From positions 1,080,501 to 1,144,500 of the forward strand of contig NZ_CP119967.1 of NCBI RefSeq assembly GCF_029543085.1: a DNA stretch of 64,000 nt, in the 5' to 3' direction. Position numbers and translations under genes: made by a program. The notes beneath the pieces were generated by a model. The model saw only the letters and a list, made by a program, of their open reading frames with translations, did no database searches and was not told the origin of the DNA. Of this stretch, positions 8,866 to 18,251 are shown piece after piece; the stretch's first letter is position 1; the number at the start of each line of letters is the position of its first letter. This stretch comes from Pseudomonas sp. A34-9. Its GTDB lineage: Bacteria; Pseudomonadota; Gammaproteobacteria; Pseudomonadales; Pseudomonadaceae.

Positions 8866-9036
8866 CTGTACAGATCAAGCAACTTTCTTAAAAGTCAGGC
8901 TGGTTAATGGTATAAGAATTTGTAATGTATATTTATTGAAATGAAGTTGAGCTTCTGGTTTTTCCAAGATGAATCTATCTTGCGCTTACTCGACGTGGCG
9001 GCATGTCGCTGTCATGAAAGAAGTAACCAGGATTAG

Positions 9037-12000
9037 ATGATGACTAATATTTATAAAAGCTTGATGCGTGGTTCGGAAGGTGAGGAATTTACTTGGCTTG
9101 TGGAGTGGGAGAAAGCTGCCAGGATTCAGGACGAATTGTTCTCCATTATCAACGCAATGCCGACAGTTCGTACCATAGCCCGACAATTGCTGAAGGACGA
9201 ATTTAAACGGCAGAGCAAGTCGATCGATATTGATAAGGCTTATATCAATATAAAAGATAAAACGTATGAGAGTGCCACGCGGCCGTCGGGACAACTTGTC
9301 GACGTGCTGTTTTATTGCCTTGATCAGAATGTGCTGCCCAATTATCTGGCGGGAGGAGGCGATGGGCTTTTTTATCTGCCGGATACCTTTAGTGATCAAT
9401 TCAAGGTTGCCGGATGTACGATCTTTGATGTCGAAGATGCCATTACCAATACGTTGCTTAAAATTGAAACAAAGCTTGGTTCGGAAGTATCCAGATATTG
9501 GGCGGCTCCGGCCAAGTCATCGATGGCTGATCAACCCTCGCTGACGAATAGACAAGCCCTTCAGCACGCTGTTCTCGCCTTGCTGACGGCAGAGCTTTCT
9601 CTGGGTTACATGGCGGGCTATTTTGATAACCGTCTGGGCGCTCGATTTGTTTCTCTGTTGAATGTTGAAAGTGGACGAGGCGCTTATACAGTCTTGTTGA
9701 ATCCAGTGCCTGATTATCTGACTTTGCTCGGCCCTGGTTTCGTGCTGGATAACGCCGAGCAAAATAGCCCGGAAATGAAGCTGGTCAAGGATTCCACCGG
9801 CTATATCATGCATACGCCAGAAAATGGCTTTGAGTATTTTGAAAATAATATTGGTCTGGATGAAAAGCTGCGCGTCAGGCTGTCCTTGCCCGGCAGCAAA
9901 ATCTCCTACCCCAAAGCACCAAGAAACATCGTATCTCACTATGTTGAGACTCACCTGCAAGGCCAGCTTGAAACTGTTTCGACTCTATTTCGCGTGCGGA
10001 ACAATCTTGATCAACCGTTGAGTTCCCTGCTCCAGGAAAACCAGGGCTTGCATATATTGCGTCGTGGCGTCAGTACTCGATTCGGTCGACTGCACGCAGC
10101 GCTGAAACGTACCGAATGGCCGCGTTGGTTGCGTGAGTCCAGTAGTACCGTGCAGGCGCGTTATACAGAACTGGAAGACACGAAGGATCAATATGACGCC
10201 GAGTATCGGAAAGTTTTCGATACAACGTTTTCTTTCAAGGATTACGTCAATCGGACTTTTTCCCGATGGTCGATGGACACGTTGGGCGAGGATCTCGATC
10301 CAGAAACAATCGAGGTGCATACGCTTTACACAATGAAGGTTGGCGGCCGTACCATCGAACAGGAGGATACTCGTAGCTTGACCGAATTCATCGTGGTCGG
10401 ACTGCACGACGCGGGCCACAACGCCCGTATCACGATCAAGGGCACCCCCACAGGTAGCAGGCTCAGCGCCGAAAAGCTTGAACAGTGGCTGAACTCACGC
10501 AACATGCGTACTCAGTTTGTTTCGGATATTCCTCCTTATCCATCAGGCGCATTTCAGCAAGCCTATCGCGATCAGTTGTATAGCAAGATCGAGTTGTCAC
10601 TGTTTATGGTTCGGCAGAGCGGATATTTCAATGAAGGCGACGCGAAGATTGTTGAAAGGGCCCTGGCAGGTGACCCGTCGGTATTTATTCGTGGTGTGAA
10701 ATTGCGCAATCAGCCGCCCGCACTGAAGGATGTACTGGTATTCACGGTTCGTGAAAATCATGGCTATTTTGTTTTCGCAAAAGTACCTGAAGGTGGCTTC
10801 GAACTTCTGAAATTTGCACATGTTTATGAACTGAATGAGCGTTTCGAAGGGGCTCTGGCCAGTGATCGAAGTTACGCTGCGTCGTTGATCCATCCCGATT
10901 ATCTGTGGGCAGCGGGGCGGTCCAGGTATGAAATGGATACGCGGCACGCTGACCTTTTCCTCAGCGCCAAAGAGCCTTTGGTTGACTATGCGAATGTTGC
11001 TTATCGGAATGAGGTTGCGTTGCATGCGACAATTGCGCCCATCGGCTACAAATCACTGGGGGTCGAAGGGCGCAAGCGACTCGCTCGATTGAACACGGAA
11101 CTCAAGGCGCTTTCGACCGTCGACGCCAGGGAAAATGGTTTTCCCTCGTTTGAACAGTTCACTTACGATGAAGTGAAAAAAACACTCGAACGTATACTTC
11201 TGGCTCGCGGGCGAAAGGTGGAAGTTGATCCGGATCTGATTTTTGTAAAGGCAGATAGTTTTCGCAAGAGCATAACGGATCTTTTGATCGAAGGTGTTGT
11301 GTTTGAAGCGGGCCATCCAGCGTATGCGCAGAAAAACGATCCAACGTACGAAGTAATCGGCAAACATCCCGTAATCGATGAGCTGGATATCCGGGATCTA
11401 TCTTCACTATCGAAGACATTCCGTCCGGGTGACAGGTATACCGCGTTGCTGGAAAAGGAATATCTGGATAAAAAACATCCTGACTATGAATTCAAACGCG
11501 CCGTGCACGCCAAAAAAGTTCGCTGCGAAATGCATTGCAATGCGTTGGCTGACTTTGTTGATGGCCGGCTTTCCTATGAATTTTTCACGGGGGTGCGACG
11601 AGTCATTGATAGTTTGAAAGAGGGTGAAAGACACCAAGTTGTTTCCGATAGCCCGTTCGAAGGTAATGAAGGTTTATTCAAGTTCAATCTGCTGAACGGT
11701 TTGACCGAAGCGAACAGTCGCACGGTGGGCGGGGTTTATATTTTCCGGTTGCTGATTGGCTCGGTGTTTCATGATTTGCTTTATACCCCCGATGCACCTG
11801 ATCGGCTTTCGTTTCGGCCGATTCAGGATTTCATCGGCGACATACGTTATCGTCAAGGGGCATTCAGAGAATATTATATTAATCGGGTCTTGCTCGTTGA
11901 TAACAAAGCCGTCAATGACTATTTTGATCGTCTTGTGGCAACTACCGATACGCGTGCTCCAATCCAGACCCAGCGCCGTTCGCAGTTGTTTGATCTCTAT

Positions 12001-12474
12001 GTTTTTCATGATGTCAGCGTTCGTCGGGTACTCAGCGATATTGACGAAAAAACCACCAGCCTGAAAGAGGTTATCAGAGGCCTGATTTACGATAATTTAA
12101 TTAAGGCAGCGAATATCATCAGTCTGGTGGTACCTCCTCTAGGGACGGTTGTCACTGCCGTTGAGCTGATGAAAAGCATCTACGATGGATCGCAATCACA
12201 CCGCAGAGGCGACTACTCGGCGGCCCGGGGCCATATAAAGGAAGCGGTGGTCGGCCTGTTCACACTGGGTAAAGCCGCCGCCGCCGGCCCCGCTGCCAAG
12301 AACCTTACAAGCGTTCAGCGATCCTTTCTCAGTCTTTTCAAGGATGCGAGAACAGTGGCGCAATTTGTTGCCAAGATGGCCGGTCAGACATCGGCGGATG
12401 AAGCGCTGGTCGATTTCTTCAAGGACTTGATGAAGGAACTGCCGTCGACTCTCAGCAACACCACCGTGCGTTAA
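9037..12474 (+). CDS. Giant toxin-like protein, DUF6543 (dermonecrotic toxin-like) type
   Basis: 1145 aa, no signal peptide. The architecture recalls the very large Pseudomonas proteins annotated as dermonecrotic-toxin-domain or DUF6543: charged, mostly helical N-terminal two-thirds, a segment of the type SGYFNEGDAKIVERALAGDP followed by RGVKLRN (about 530-560), and near the C-terminus a hydrophobic stretch (IISLVVPPLGTVVTAVELM, about 1030) followed by a RGDYSAARGH-like motif and an Ala/Gly-rich helix. No enzyme active site is recognised. Codon use is plainly AT-richer than the neighbours, suggesting acquisition. Two adjacent ATGs (9037, 9040) follow AGGA at 9029-9032; 9040 has the better spacing. 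Secretion route and target are unknown. Confidence 0.65.
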   Translation: MMTNIYKSLMRGSEGEEFTWLVEWEKAARIQDELFSIINAMPTVRTIARQLLKDEFKRQSKSIDIDKAYINIKDKTYESATRPSGQLVDVLFYCLDQNVLPNYLAGGGDGLFYLPDTFSDQFKVAGCTIFDVEDAITNTLLKIETKLGSEVSRYWAAPAKSSMADQPSLTNRQALQHAVLALLTAELSLGYMAGYFDNRLGARFVSLLNVESGRGAYTVLLNPVPDYLTLLGPGFVLDNAEQNSPEMKLVKDSTGYIMHTPENGFEYFENNIGLDEKLRVRLSLPGSKISYPKAPRNIVSHYVETHLQGQLETVSTLFRVRNNLDQPLSSLLQENQGLHILRRGVSTRFGRLHAALKRTEWPRWLRESSSTVQARYTELEDTKDQYDAEYRKVFDTTFSFKDYVNRTFSRWSMDTLGEDLDPETIEVHTLYTMKVGGRTIEQEDTRSLTEFIVVGLHDAGHNARITIKGTPTGSRLSAEKLEQWLNSRNMRTQFVSDIPPYPSGAFQQAYRDQLYSKIELSLFMVRQSGYFNEGDAKIVERALAGDPSVFIRGVKLRNQPPALKDVLVFTVRENHGYFVFAKVPEGGFELLKFAHVYELNERFEGALASDRSYAASLIHPDYLWAAGRSRYEMDTRHADLFLSAKEPLVDYANVAYRNEVALHATIAPIGYKSLGVEGRKRLARLNTELKALSTVDARENGFPSFEQFTYDEVKKTLERILLARGRKVEVDPDLIFVKADSFRKSITDLLIEGVVFEAGHPAYAQKNDPTYEVIGKHPVIDELDIRDLSSLSKTFRPGDRYTALLEKEYLDKKHPDYEFKRAVHAKKVRCEMHCNALADFVDGRLSYEFFTGVRRVIDSLKEGERHQVVSDSPFEGNEGLFKFNLLNGLTEANSRTVGGVYIFRLLIGSVFHDLLYTPDAPDRLSFRPIQDFIGDIRYRQGAFREYYINRVLLVDNKAVNDYFDRLVATTDTRAPIQTQRRSQLFDLYVFHDVSVRRVLSDIDEKTTSLKEVIRGLIYDNLIKAANIISLVVPPLGTVVTAVELMKSIYDGSQSHRRGDYSAARGHIKEAVVGLFTLGKAAAAGPAAKNLTSVQRSFLSLFKDARTVAQFVAKMAGQTSADEALVDFFKDLMKELPSTLSNTTVR

Positions 12475-12504
12475 TACTGGTGTTCGCGGGTGGGCGCGCG
12501 TGAA

Positions 12505-13290
12505 TCAATCCGCGTGTTCATACCCCATCCGCCAACTCACGGCCCGCGTCGCCGCCAGCAATCGCTGCGCCGCCGGGCCGTTTTCGTCGGCGTGGAACAG
12601 TGAGGTCGGGCCGACGATGGTCAGCACGGCGGCGACCTGGCCGACAGCGTTGAACACCGGTGCGGACAACGCATCCACACCCGGCATCAGCAAACCATGC
12701 ACATGATGCAGACCGCGTTCGCGGATCTGTTCGCACAGGGTTGCGTAGGTTTTTTCGTCCTTCAATGGATGATCCACAGCGGCAATTTCCTGCTCGCGCA
12801 ACTCATCGGTTTCCCGATGGGGCAAGTAGGCGCTGAACACCAGTCCAGTCGATGAACTGAGCAGTGGCAACACTGAACCCAGTTGCGTCACCACCGTCAC
12901 CGCGCGCACCGCCGGTTCGATATGCACCACGGTCGCGCCCTGATTGCCCCACACCGCCAGAAAGCAGGTTTCGTTGAGTTCGTCGCGCAGTTCGGCGAGT
13001 GGCAGGGCGGCGACCTTCAGCACGTCCATACTATTGAGTGCGGCAAGGCCAACGCGCAACGCTTCACGGCCGAGACCGTAATGGTTGGTGGCGGCGTTCT
13101 GCTCGGCAAATCCCGAGGCGATCAACGCCTGCAGATAGCGATGCACCTTGCTCGCCGGCATCTGCACGTGTTCGGCCAGGCGCGACAGCGAAGTGGAGGG
13201 CGACAACTCGGCCAAGGCCTTGAGGATGTCGGTGCCGACTTCGGCGGAGCGGACTTTCTGTTTGCCGTTGCTGTCGCTGGTTTTTTCCAT
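12505..13290 (-). CDS. hmgR: IclR-family repressor of homogentisate catabolism (HmgR)
   Basis: 261 aa. N-terminal winged helix (about 15-80: SLSRLAEHVQMPASKVHRYL) and C-terminal IclR effector-binding domain. It is divergent from hmgA-fahA-maiA, and a perfect 17-bp palindrome lies between them. In P. putida the IclR-type HmgR represses hmgABC and is released by homogentisate; the layout here is the same, so the assignment rests on family plus context. Convergent with the toxin-like gene to its left, with about 30 nt between the stops and no clear terminator. Confidence 0.88.
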   Translation of the reverse strand: MEKTSDSNGKQKVRSAEVGTDILKALAELSPSTSLSRLAEHVQMPASKVHRYLQALIASGFAEQNAATNHYGLGREALRVGLAALNSMDVLKVAALPLAELRDELNETCFLAVWGNQGATVVHIEPAVRAVTVVTQLGSVLPLLSSSTGLVFSAYLPHRETDELREQEIAAVDHPLKDEKTYATLCEQIRERGLHHVHGLLMPGVDALSAPVFNAVGQVAAVLTIVGPTSLFHADENGPAAQRLLAATRAVSWRMGYEHAD

Positions 13291-13351
13291 GGTGCGGCCG
13301 GGTTCCGAAACGAATGGGCGTCTTTATAGCTTGACGCTGGATAGCGAGCAA

Positions 13352-13377
13352 ATTACGTTATGCGTAATCTAATTACG
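13352..13377. promoter_or_regulatory. Probable HmgR operator
   Basis: ATTACGTTATGCGTAAT (13352-13368) is a perfect inverted repeat with 6-bp arms and a 5-bp centre. A third half-site ATTACG at 13372-13377 forms a second palindrome with the right arm (CGTAAT-CTA-ATTACG). The site lies between the divergent hmgR and hmgA starts, where a repressor of both would bind. Confidence 0.75.
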
Positions 13378-13454
13378 ATAATAACAACCCCGGCGTGCCG
13401 AAACCTCTGAGCCAGAGCGATGGGCCACTGCCGACTCCCTGTTCAGGAGGCTCC

Positions 13455-14759
13455 ATGAACCTCGATTCAACCGCGCAGGCGTTGACCTATCAGTCCGGTT
13501 TCGGCAACGAATTCAGCTCTGAAGCGTTGCCCGGCGCGCTACCCGTCGGCCAGAACTCCCCGCAAAAAGCGCCGTACGGCCTGTACACCGAATTGTTTTC
13601 CGGCACCGCGTTCACCATGACCCGCAGTGAAGCGCGGCGCACCTGGATGTACCGGATTCAGCCGTCGGCCAATCACCCGGCCTTCGCCAAACTGGAACGG
13701 CAACTGGCGGGCGGCCCATTGGGTGAAGTAACGCCCAATCGCCTGCGCTGGAACCCGCTGGAGATCCCGGACGAACCTACCGACTTCATTGATGGACTGG
13801 TAAGCATGGCGGCCAACGCCGGCGCCGAAAAACCGGCCGGCATCAGCATCTACAACTACGCCGCCAATCGTTCGATGGAACGCGTGTTTTTCAACGCCGA
13901 CGGCGAACTGCTGCTGGTGCCGCAACTCGGCCGCCTGCGCATCGCCACCGAACTGGGTGTGCTGGAAGTGGCGCCGCTGGAAATCGCCGTGCTGCCGCGT
14001 GGCCTGAACTTCCGCGTGGAATTGCTCGAGCCGCAGGCGCGTGGCTACGTCGCCGAGAACCACGGCGCGCCACTGCGCCTGCCGGATCTGGGGCCGATCG
14101 GCAGCAACGGTCTGGCCAATCCGCGCGACTTCCTGACGCCGGTCGCCGCCTACGAAAACCTCCAGCAGCCGACCACGCTGGTGCAGAAATTCCTCGGCCA
14201 GCTATGGGCCACCGAACTCAATCACTCGCCGCTGAACGTAGTGGCCTGGCACGGTAACAACGTGCCGTATAAATACGATTTGCGCCGTTTCAACACCATC
14301 GGCACCGTCAGCTTCGATCACCCGGACCCGTCGATCTTCACCGTCCTGACTTCGCCCACCAGCGTGCATGGTCTGGCCAACCTCGACTTCGTGATCTTCC
14401 CGCCACGCTGGATGGTCGCCGAGAACACCTTCCGTCCGCCGTGGTTCCACCGCAACCTGATGAACGAATTCATGGGCCTGATCCAGGGCGAATACGACGC
14501 CAAGGCCGAAGGCTTTGTGCCCGGCGGTGCGTCGCTGCACAGCTGCATGAGCGCCCACGGCCCGGATGGCGAGACCTGCACCAAAGCAATCAATGCCGAG
14601 CTTGCACCGGCGAAGATCGACAACACCATGGCCTTCATGTTCGAGACCAGTCAGGTGCTGCGCCCAAGCCGTTTCGCCCTCGACTGCCCACAACTGCAAA
14701 CCAGTTACGACGCCTGCTGGGCCACGTTGCCCGCCACGTTCGACCCGACCCGGAGATAA
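13455..14759 (+). CDS. hmgA: Homogentisate 1,2-dioxygenase
   Basis: 434 aa. Opens the aromatic ring of homogentisate, the central intermediate of tyrosine and phenylalanine breakdown, giving maleylacetoacetate; Fe(II) enzyme of the cytoplasm. The iron ligands are visible: His in [10 protein letters not shown], Glu in NEFMG and the later His in the [13 protein letters not shown] segment. Start ATG 13455 follows AGGAGG at 13445-13450; the frame stays open upstream to 13395 but without a ribosome site. First gene of the hmgA-fahA-maiA operon; 3 nt separate it from fahA. Loss of this gene in Pseudomonas causes brown pyomelanin. Confidence 0.97.
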   Translation: MNLDSTAQALTYQSGFGNEFSSEALPGALPVGQNSPQKAPYGLYTELFSGTAFTMTRSEARRTWMYRIQPSANHPAFAKLERQLAGGPLGEVTPNRLRWNPLEIPDEPTDFIDGLVSMAANAGAEKPAGISIYNYAANRSMERVFFNADGELLLVPQLGRLRIATELGVLEVAPLEIAVLPRGLNFRVELLEPQARGYVAENHGAPLRLPDLGPIGSNGLANPRDFLTPVAAYENLQQPTTLVQKFLGQLWATELNHSPLNVVAWHGNNVPYKYDLRRFNTIGTVSFDHPDPSIFTVLTSPTSVHGLANLDFVIFPPRWMVAENTFRPPWFHRNLMNEFMGLIQGEYDAKAEGFVPGGASLHSCMSAHGPDGETCTKAINAELAPAKIDNTMAFMFETSQVLRPSRFALDCPQLQTSYDACWATLPATFDPTRR

Positions 14760-14762
14760 CCC

Positions 14763-16067
14763 ATGACTCAGACTTCCATCACCCGCAGTTGGGTTGCCTC
14801 GGCCAACGGCCACGCTGATTTCCCGCTGCAGAACCTGCCGCTCGGTGTGTTCAGTACCAACGGTTCGGCGCCGCGCGCTGGCGTGGCGATTGGCGAGCAT
14901 ATCTTCGATCTGCAAGTGGCGCTGGAGGCCGGGCTGTTTGACGGCGTCGCACGCAGCGCGGTCGAAGCCATGCACGGCGGCCAGTTGAACGCGTTCTTCG
15001 ACCTCGGTCGCGAAGCGCGTGTGGCGCTGCGCGCACGTCTGCTGGAACTGTTCAGTGAAGGCAGCACCCTGCGCGGCAACATCGAAGCCCAAGGCGCGAA
15101 ACTGCTGCCACTGGCCGCCGATTGCCAGCTGCATCTGCCAGCACGTATCAGCGATTACACCGACTTCTACGTCGGCATCGAGCACGCGCAGAACGTCGGC
15201 AAACTGTTCCGTCCGGATAACCCGCTGCTGCCGAACTACAAGCACGTGCCGATCGGCTATCACGGTCGCGCCTCCACCGTGCGCGCGTCCGGCACTGACG
15301 TACGGCGTCCGAAAGGCCAGACCTTGCCGGCCGGTGCGAGCGAGCCGACCTTCGGCCCGTGCGCACGCCTGGACTATGAGCTGGAACTGGGTATCTGGAT
15401 CGGTCAAGGCAACGAGATGGGTGACTCGATCGCCATCGGTGACGCGGCGGATCACATTGCCGGTTTCTGCCTGCTCAACGATTGGTCGGCACGCGATATC
15501 CAGGCCTGGGAATACCAGCCGCTGGGTCCGTTCTTGTCGAAGAGTTTCATCACCAGCGTCTCGCCGTGGGTGGTCACCGCCGAAGCGCTGGAGCCATTCC
15601 GAACCGCGCAACCGCAGCGTCCTGAAGGTGATCCGCAGCCGCTGCCGTACCTGTTCGACCAGCGTGATCAGGACGGCGGTGCCTTCGACATCGAACTGGA
15701 AGTGCTGCTGCTCACTGAAGGCATGCGTGAGCAAAACCTGCCGGCCCATCGCCTGACCTTGAGCAACACGCGCTACATGTACTGGACCGTCGCGCAAATG
15801 GTTGCGCACCACAGTGTCAACGGCTGCCAGTTGCAGGCGGGTGACCTGTTCGGTTCCGGCACGCTGTCCGGCCCGGAAAACGGTCAGTTCGGCAGCCTGC
15901 TGGAAATCACCGAGGGCGGCAAAAAGCCGATTGAGCTGGCGTCTGGCGAGGTGCGTAAATTCCTCGAGGACGGTGACGAAATCATTCTGCGCGCACGGTG
16001 CGCTCGCGATGGTTTTGCTTCGATCGGCTTCGGCGAATGCCGTGGCAAAGTGCTGGCGGCGCGCTGA
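14763..16067 (+). CDS. fahA: Fumarylacetoacetase
   Basis: 434 aa. Hydrolyses fumarylacetoacetate to fumarate and acetoacetate, the last step of the homogentisate pathway (also called hmgB in Pseudomonas). Family signatures: DYTDFYVGIEHAQNVG (Asp metal ligand and catalytic His), the PIGYHGRAS loop, DYELELG (two metal-binding Glu) and NDWSARDIQ (metal Asp) with the later Lys of LSKSF. A GGAGAT ribosome site precedes ATG 14763. Translationally close to hmgA upstream and maiA downstream. Confidence 0.97.
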   Translation: MTQTSITRSWVASANGHADFPLQNLPLGVFSTNGSAPRAGVAIGEHIFDLQVALEAGLFDGVARSAVEAMHGGQLNAFFDLGREARVALRARLLELFSEGSTLRGNIEAQGAKLLPLAADCQLHLPARISDYTDFYVGIEHAQNVGKLFRPDNPLLPNYKHVPIGYHGRASTVRASGTDVRRPKGQTLPAGASEPTFGPCARLDYELELGIWIGQGNEMGDSIAIGDAADHIAGFCLLNDWSARDIQAWEYQPLGPFLSKSFITSVSPWVVTAEALEPFRTAQPQRPEGDPQPLPYLFDQRDQDGGAFDIELEVLLLTEGMREQNLPAHRLTLSNTRYMYWTVAQMVAHHSVNGCQLQAGDLFGSGTLSGPENGQFGSLLEITEGGKKPIELASGEVRKFLEDGDEIILRARCARDGFASIGFGECRGKVLAAR

Positions 16068-16079
16068 CAGGAGCGGGTG

Positions 16080-16715
16080 ATGGATCTTTATACCTATTAC
16101 CGTTCGACCTCGTCGTACCGGGTGCGAATTGCGCTGGCGCTCAAAGGGCTGGACTACCGGGCGCTGCCGGTCAACCTGATTGCACCGCCGGGTGGCGAGC
16201 ATCGGCAAGCGGCGTATCTGGCGATCAATCCACAGGGCCGGGTGCCGGCCTTGCGCACTGACGAAGGCGGTTTGCTGATTCAATCGCCGGCCATCATCGA
16301 GTACCTCGAAGAACGTTATCCGCAGGTGCCGTTGCTGCCTGAAGATCTGCTTGCCCGTGCGCAGGTGCGGGGTGTGGCGGCGGTGATCGGTTGCGATGTG
16401 CATCCGCTGCACAACGTCAGCGTGCTCAATCGCCTGCGTCAGTCGGGGCAGGACGAGCCGCAGGTGGTCGAGTGGATCAGTCACTGGATCAGCCAAGGGC
16501 TGGCGACCGTGGAGCAGTTGATTGGCGATGAGGACTTCTGTTTTGGTGAGTGGCCGTGCGTGGCCGATGTTTACCTGATTCCGCAGTTGTATGCGGCCGA
16601 GCGGTTTAACGTCAGTCTCGAGGCGTATGCGAAAATTCGTCGCGTGGCGGCGCTGGCGGCGGAACATCCAGCGTTCATCAAGGCCCATCCTGCCAACCAG
16701 CCAGACACCCCATAA
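16080..16715 (+). CDS. maiA: Maleylacetoacetate isomerase (zeta-class GST)
   Basis: 211 aa. Isomerises maleylacetoacetate to fumarylacetoacetate with glutathione as cofactor; also called hmgC. The N-terminal thioredoxin-like domain carries the zeta-GST motif STSSYRVRIAL with the catalytic Ser/Cys-region serines, followed by NPQGRVPAL and an all-helical C-terminal domain. ATG 16080 is chosen over GTG 16077 because AGGAG at 16069-16073 is then 6 nt away. Third gene of the operon; an inverted REP pair follows. Confidence 0.95.
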   Translation: MDLYTYYRSTSSYRVRIALALKGLDYRALPVNLIAPPGGEHRQAAYLAINPQGRVPALRTDEGGLLIQSPAIIEYLEERYPQVPLLPEDLLARAQVRGVAAVIGCDVHPLHNVSVLNRLRQSGQDEPQVVEWISHWISQGLATVEQLIGDEDFCFGEWPCVADVYLIPQLYAAERFNVSLEAYAKIRRVAALAAEHPAFIKAHPANQPDTP

Positions 16716-16723
16716 TCCCCCCT

Positions 16724-16810
16724 GTGGGAGCGAGCCTGCTCGCGAAGGCTGAGTGTCAGCCACCGTTCATTTAGCTGACACAGCGCATTCGCGAGCAGGC
16801 TCGCTCCCAC
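16724..16810. repeat. REPIN, type A (two inverted REP sequences)
   Basis: GTGGGAGCGAGCCTGCTCGC(GAA) at 16724-16746 is repeated in inverted form at 16788-16810. The spacer carries a second inverted repeat, GTGTCAGC / GCTGACAC. Such pairs fold into a long hairpin and may dampen read-through from maiA. Confidence 0.95.
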
Positions 16811-16864
16811 AAGGTTCTGCGTTGAGCCCCCTAAAAATCATAAAAACAAAACAGGTACCTTGCG

Positions 16865-18220
16865 ATGCATAACCAGATTGCCAGCTTTCGGGCGGCACTC
16901 GACGCCCGTCCGGTGTCCCGCTATCAGTGGTTGCTCTTGATCCTGCTCGCGTTGCTGCTGGTCACTGACGGCTATGACGCCCAGGTGCTCGGTTACGTGG
17001 TGCCCGCGCTGGCGCAGGACTGGGGCCTGGAAAAGTCCGCGTTCGGCCCGGTTTTCAGCGCCAACCTGCTCGGCCTCACGCTCGGTTCGCTCGCCGTCAC
17101 ACCGCTGGCTGACCGCTTTGGCGTGCGACGGATTCTGCTCGCCTGTGTACTGATTTACGCCACGCTGACCGTGCTGATGGTCTTCGCCGATTCACTGAAC
17201 ACGCTGATGATTGCACGCTTTATCTGCGGCATCGGCATGGGCGGGGCGATGCCCAGTGCCATGGCGTTGATGTCGGAATACTCACCACCGCGTTTGCGCA
17301 CCTTGATGGTAACGCTGGCGGCGTGTGGCTTCTCGTTCGGTGGCGCGGCGGGTGGTTTCGTCGCCGCCGGTTTTATCGACCGGTTCGGCTGGCAAGCAGT
17401 GTTTCTCGCCGGTGGCGTCACGCCGTTGCTGCTGTTTCCGTTTCTCTGGTGGATGCTGCCGGAGTCGTTGCCACGTCTGCTTCGTGATGCGCCGCCGTAC
17501 GCGCGGCTGCGCAAAGTGACTGCGCGCATGCTGCCGGACTGGCAACCGCCGGTGGCGACTGTCGAGCAGAACGAGCGGGAGCAGGGCAGCAAACTGACGG
17601 TGGTCGAGTTGTTCCGCAATGGCTACGCGCGGCCCACCGTGCTGATCTGGGCGACTTTTTTCGTCAGCCTGATCCTGTTGTATTTCATGATCAGTTGGTT
17701 GCCGACGCTGCTGCTGGAAAGCGGTCTGAAACTCAACGAAGCCAATCTGGTGACGTCGATGTTCCTGTTCGCCGGCACCTTGGGTGCGATCTGCATGGCC
17801 TGGTTTGCCGACCGGTTGAAACGCAAGGTGCGTTTGTTGTCCGCAGTGTTGGCCGGTGCGGCGCTGTGCACGATTCTGCTCGGGCTCAATCACGACAATC
17901 CGCGTTATCTGGTGGCCTGCGTCTTCGCCGCCGGGTTCTGCATCATCGGCGGGCAACTGACGCTGAATGCGTTTGCCAGTAATTTCTACCCGGCGCAGGT
18001 GCGTGCTACGGGCACCGGTTGGGCGTTGGGTGTGGGGCGTTTTGGTTCGATTCTCGGGCCGCTGTTCGGCAGCCTGTTGCTGGCGATGCACATTCCGGTG
18101 GCGCAGATTTTCTTCTTCTGTGCGATTCCGGCGGTGATTGCTGCGCTGCTGATCATTCAGGTGCGCTCACCCTCCGAAGGACGTTCGTCAGTTGGAATGG
18201 GGATATCTGTCAAATCCTGA
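16865..18220 (+). CDS. MFS transporter, aromatic acid:H+ symporter (AAHS) family
   Basis: 451 aa, 12 predicted membrane helices. The AAHS signature DGYDAQV is in the first helix (around residue 37), and the MFS loop motif GSLAVTPLADRFGVRR lies between helices 2 and 3. Family members (PcaK, BenK, MhbT) import aromatic carboxylates. Placed directly after hmgA-fahA-maiA, import of an aromatic feeding the homogentisate route (for example a hydroxyphenyl acid) is a reasonable guess; the substrate cannot be read from the sequence. A REPIN separates it from maiA, so it may have its own promoter. Confidence 0.85.
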   Translation: MHNQIASFRAALDARPVSRYQWLLLILLALLLVTDGYDAQVLGYVVPALAQDWGLEKSAFGPVFSANLLGLTLGSLAVTPLADRFGVRRILLACVLIYATLTVLMVFADSLNTLMIARFICGIGMGGAMPSAMALMSEYSPPRLRTLMVTLAACGFSFGGAAGGFVAAGFIDRFGWQAVFLAGGVTPLLLFPFLWWMLPESLPRLLRDAPPYARLRKVTARMLPDWQPPVATVEQNEREQGSKLTVVELFRNGYARPTVLIWATFFVSLILLYFMISWLPTLLLESGLKLNEANLVTSMFLFAGTLGAICMAWFADRLKRKVRLLSAVLAGAALCTILLGLNHDNPRYLVACVFAAGFCIIGGQLTLNAFASNFYPAQVRATGTGWALGVGRFGSILGPLFGSLLLAMHIPVAQIFFFCAIPAVIAALLIIQVRSPSEGRSSVGMGISVKS

Positions 18221-18225
18221 AGAGC

Positions 18226-18251
18226 AAAAGATCGTCCGATCTTTTGTTTTT
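18226..18251. terminator. Terminator between the MFS gene and the convergent sirB1-like gene
   Basis: Stem AAAAGATCG / CGATCTTTT with a 2-nt loop followed by GTTTTT. It can act in both directions and just touches the stop of the minus-strand gene. Confidence 0.75.

Noticed and set aside
14202..16763. 853-codon open frame antisense to hmgA-fahA-maiA
   Set aside because: It spans three real genes and their gaps on the other strand and has shadow-like Arg/His/Gln-rich composition.
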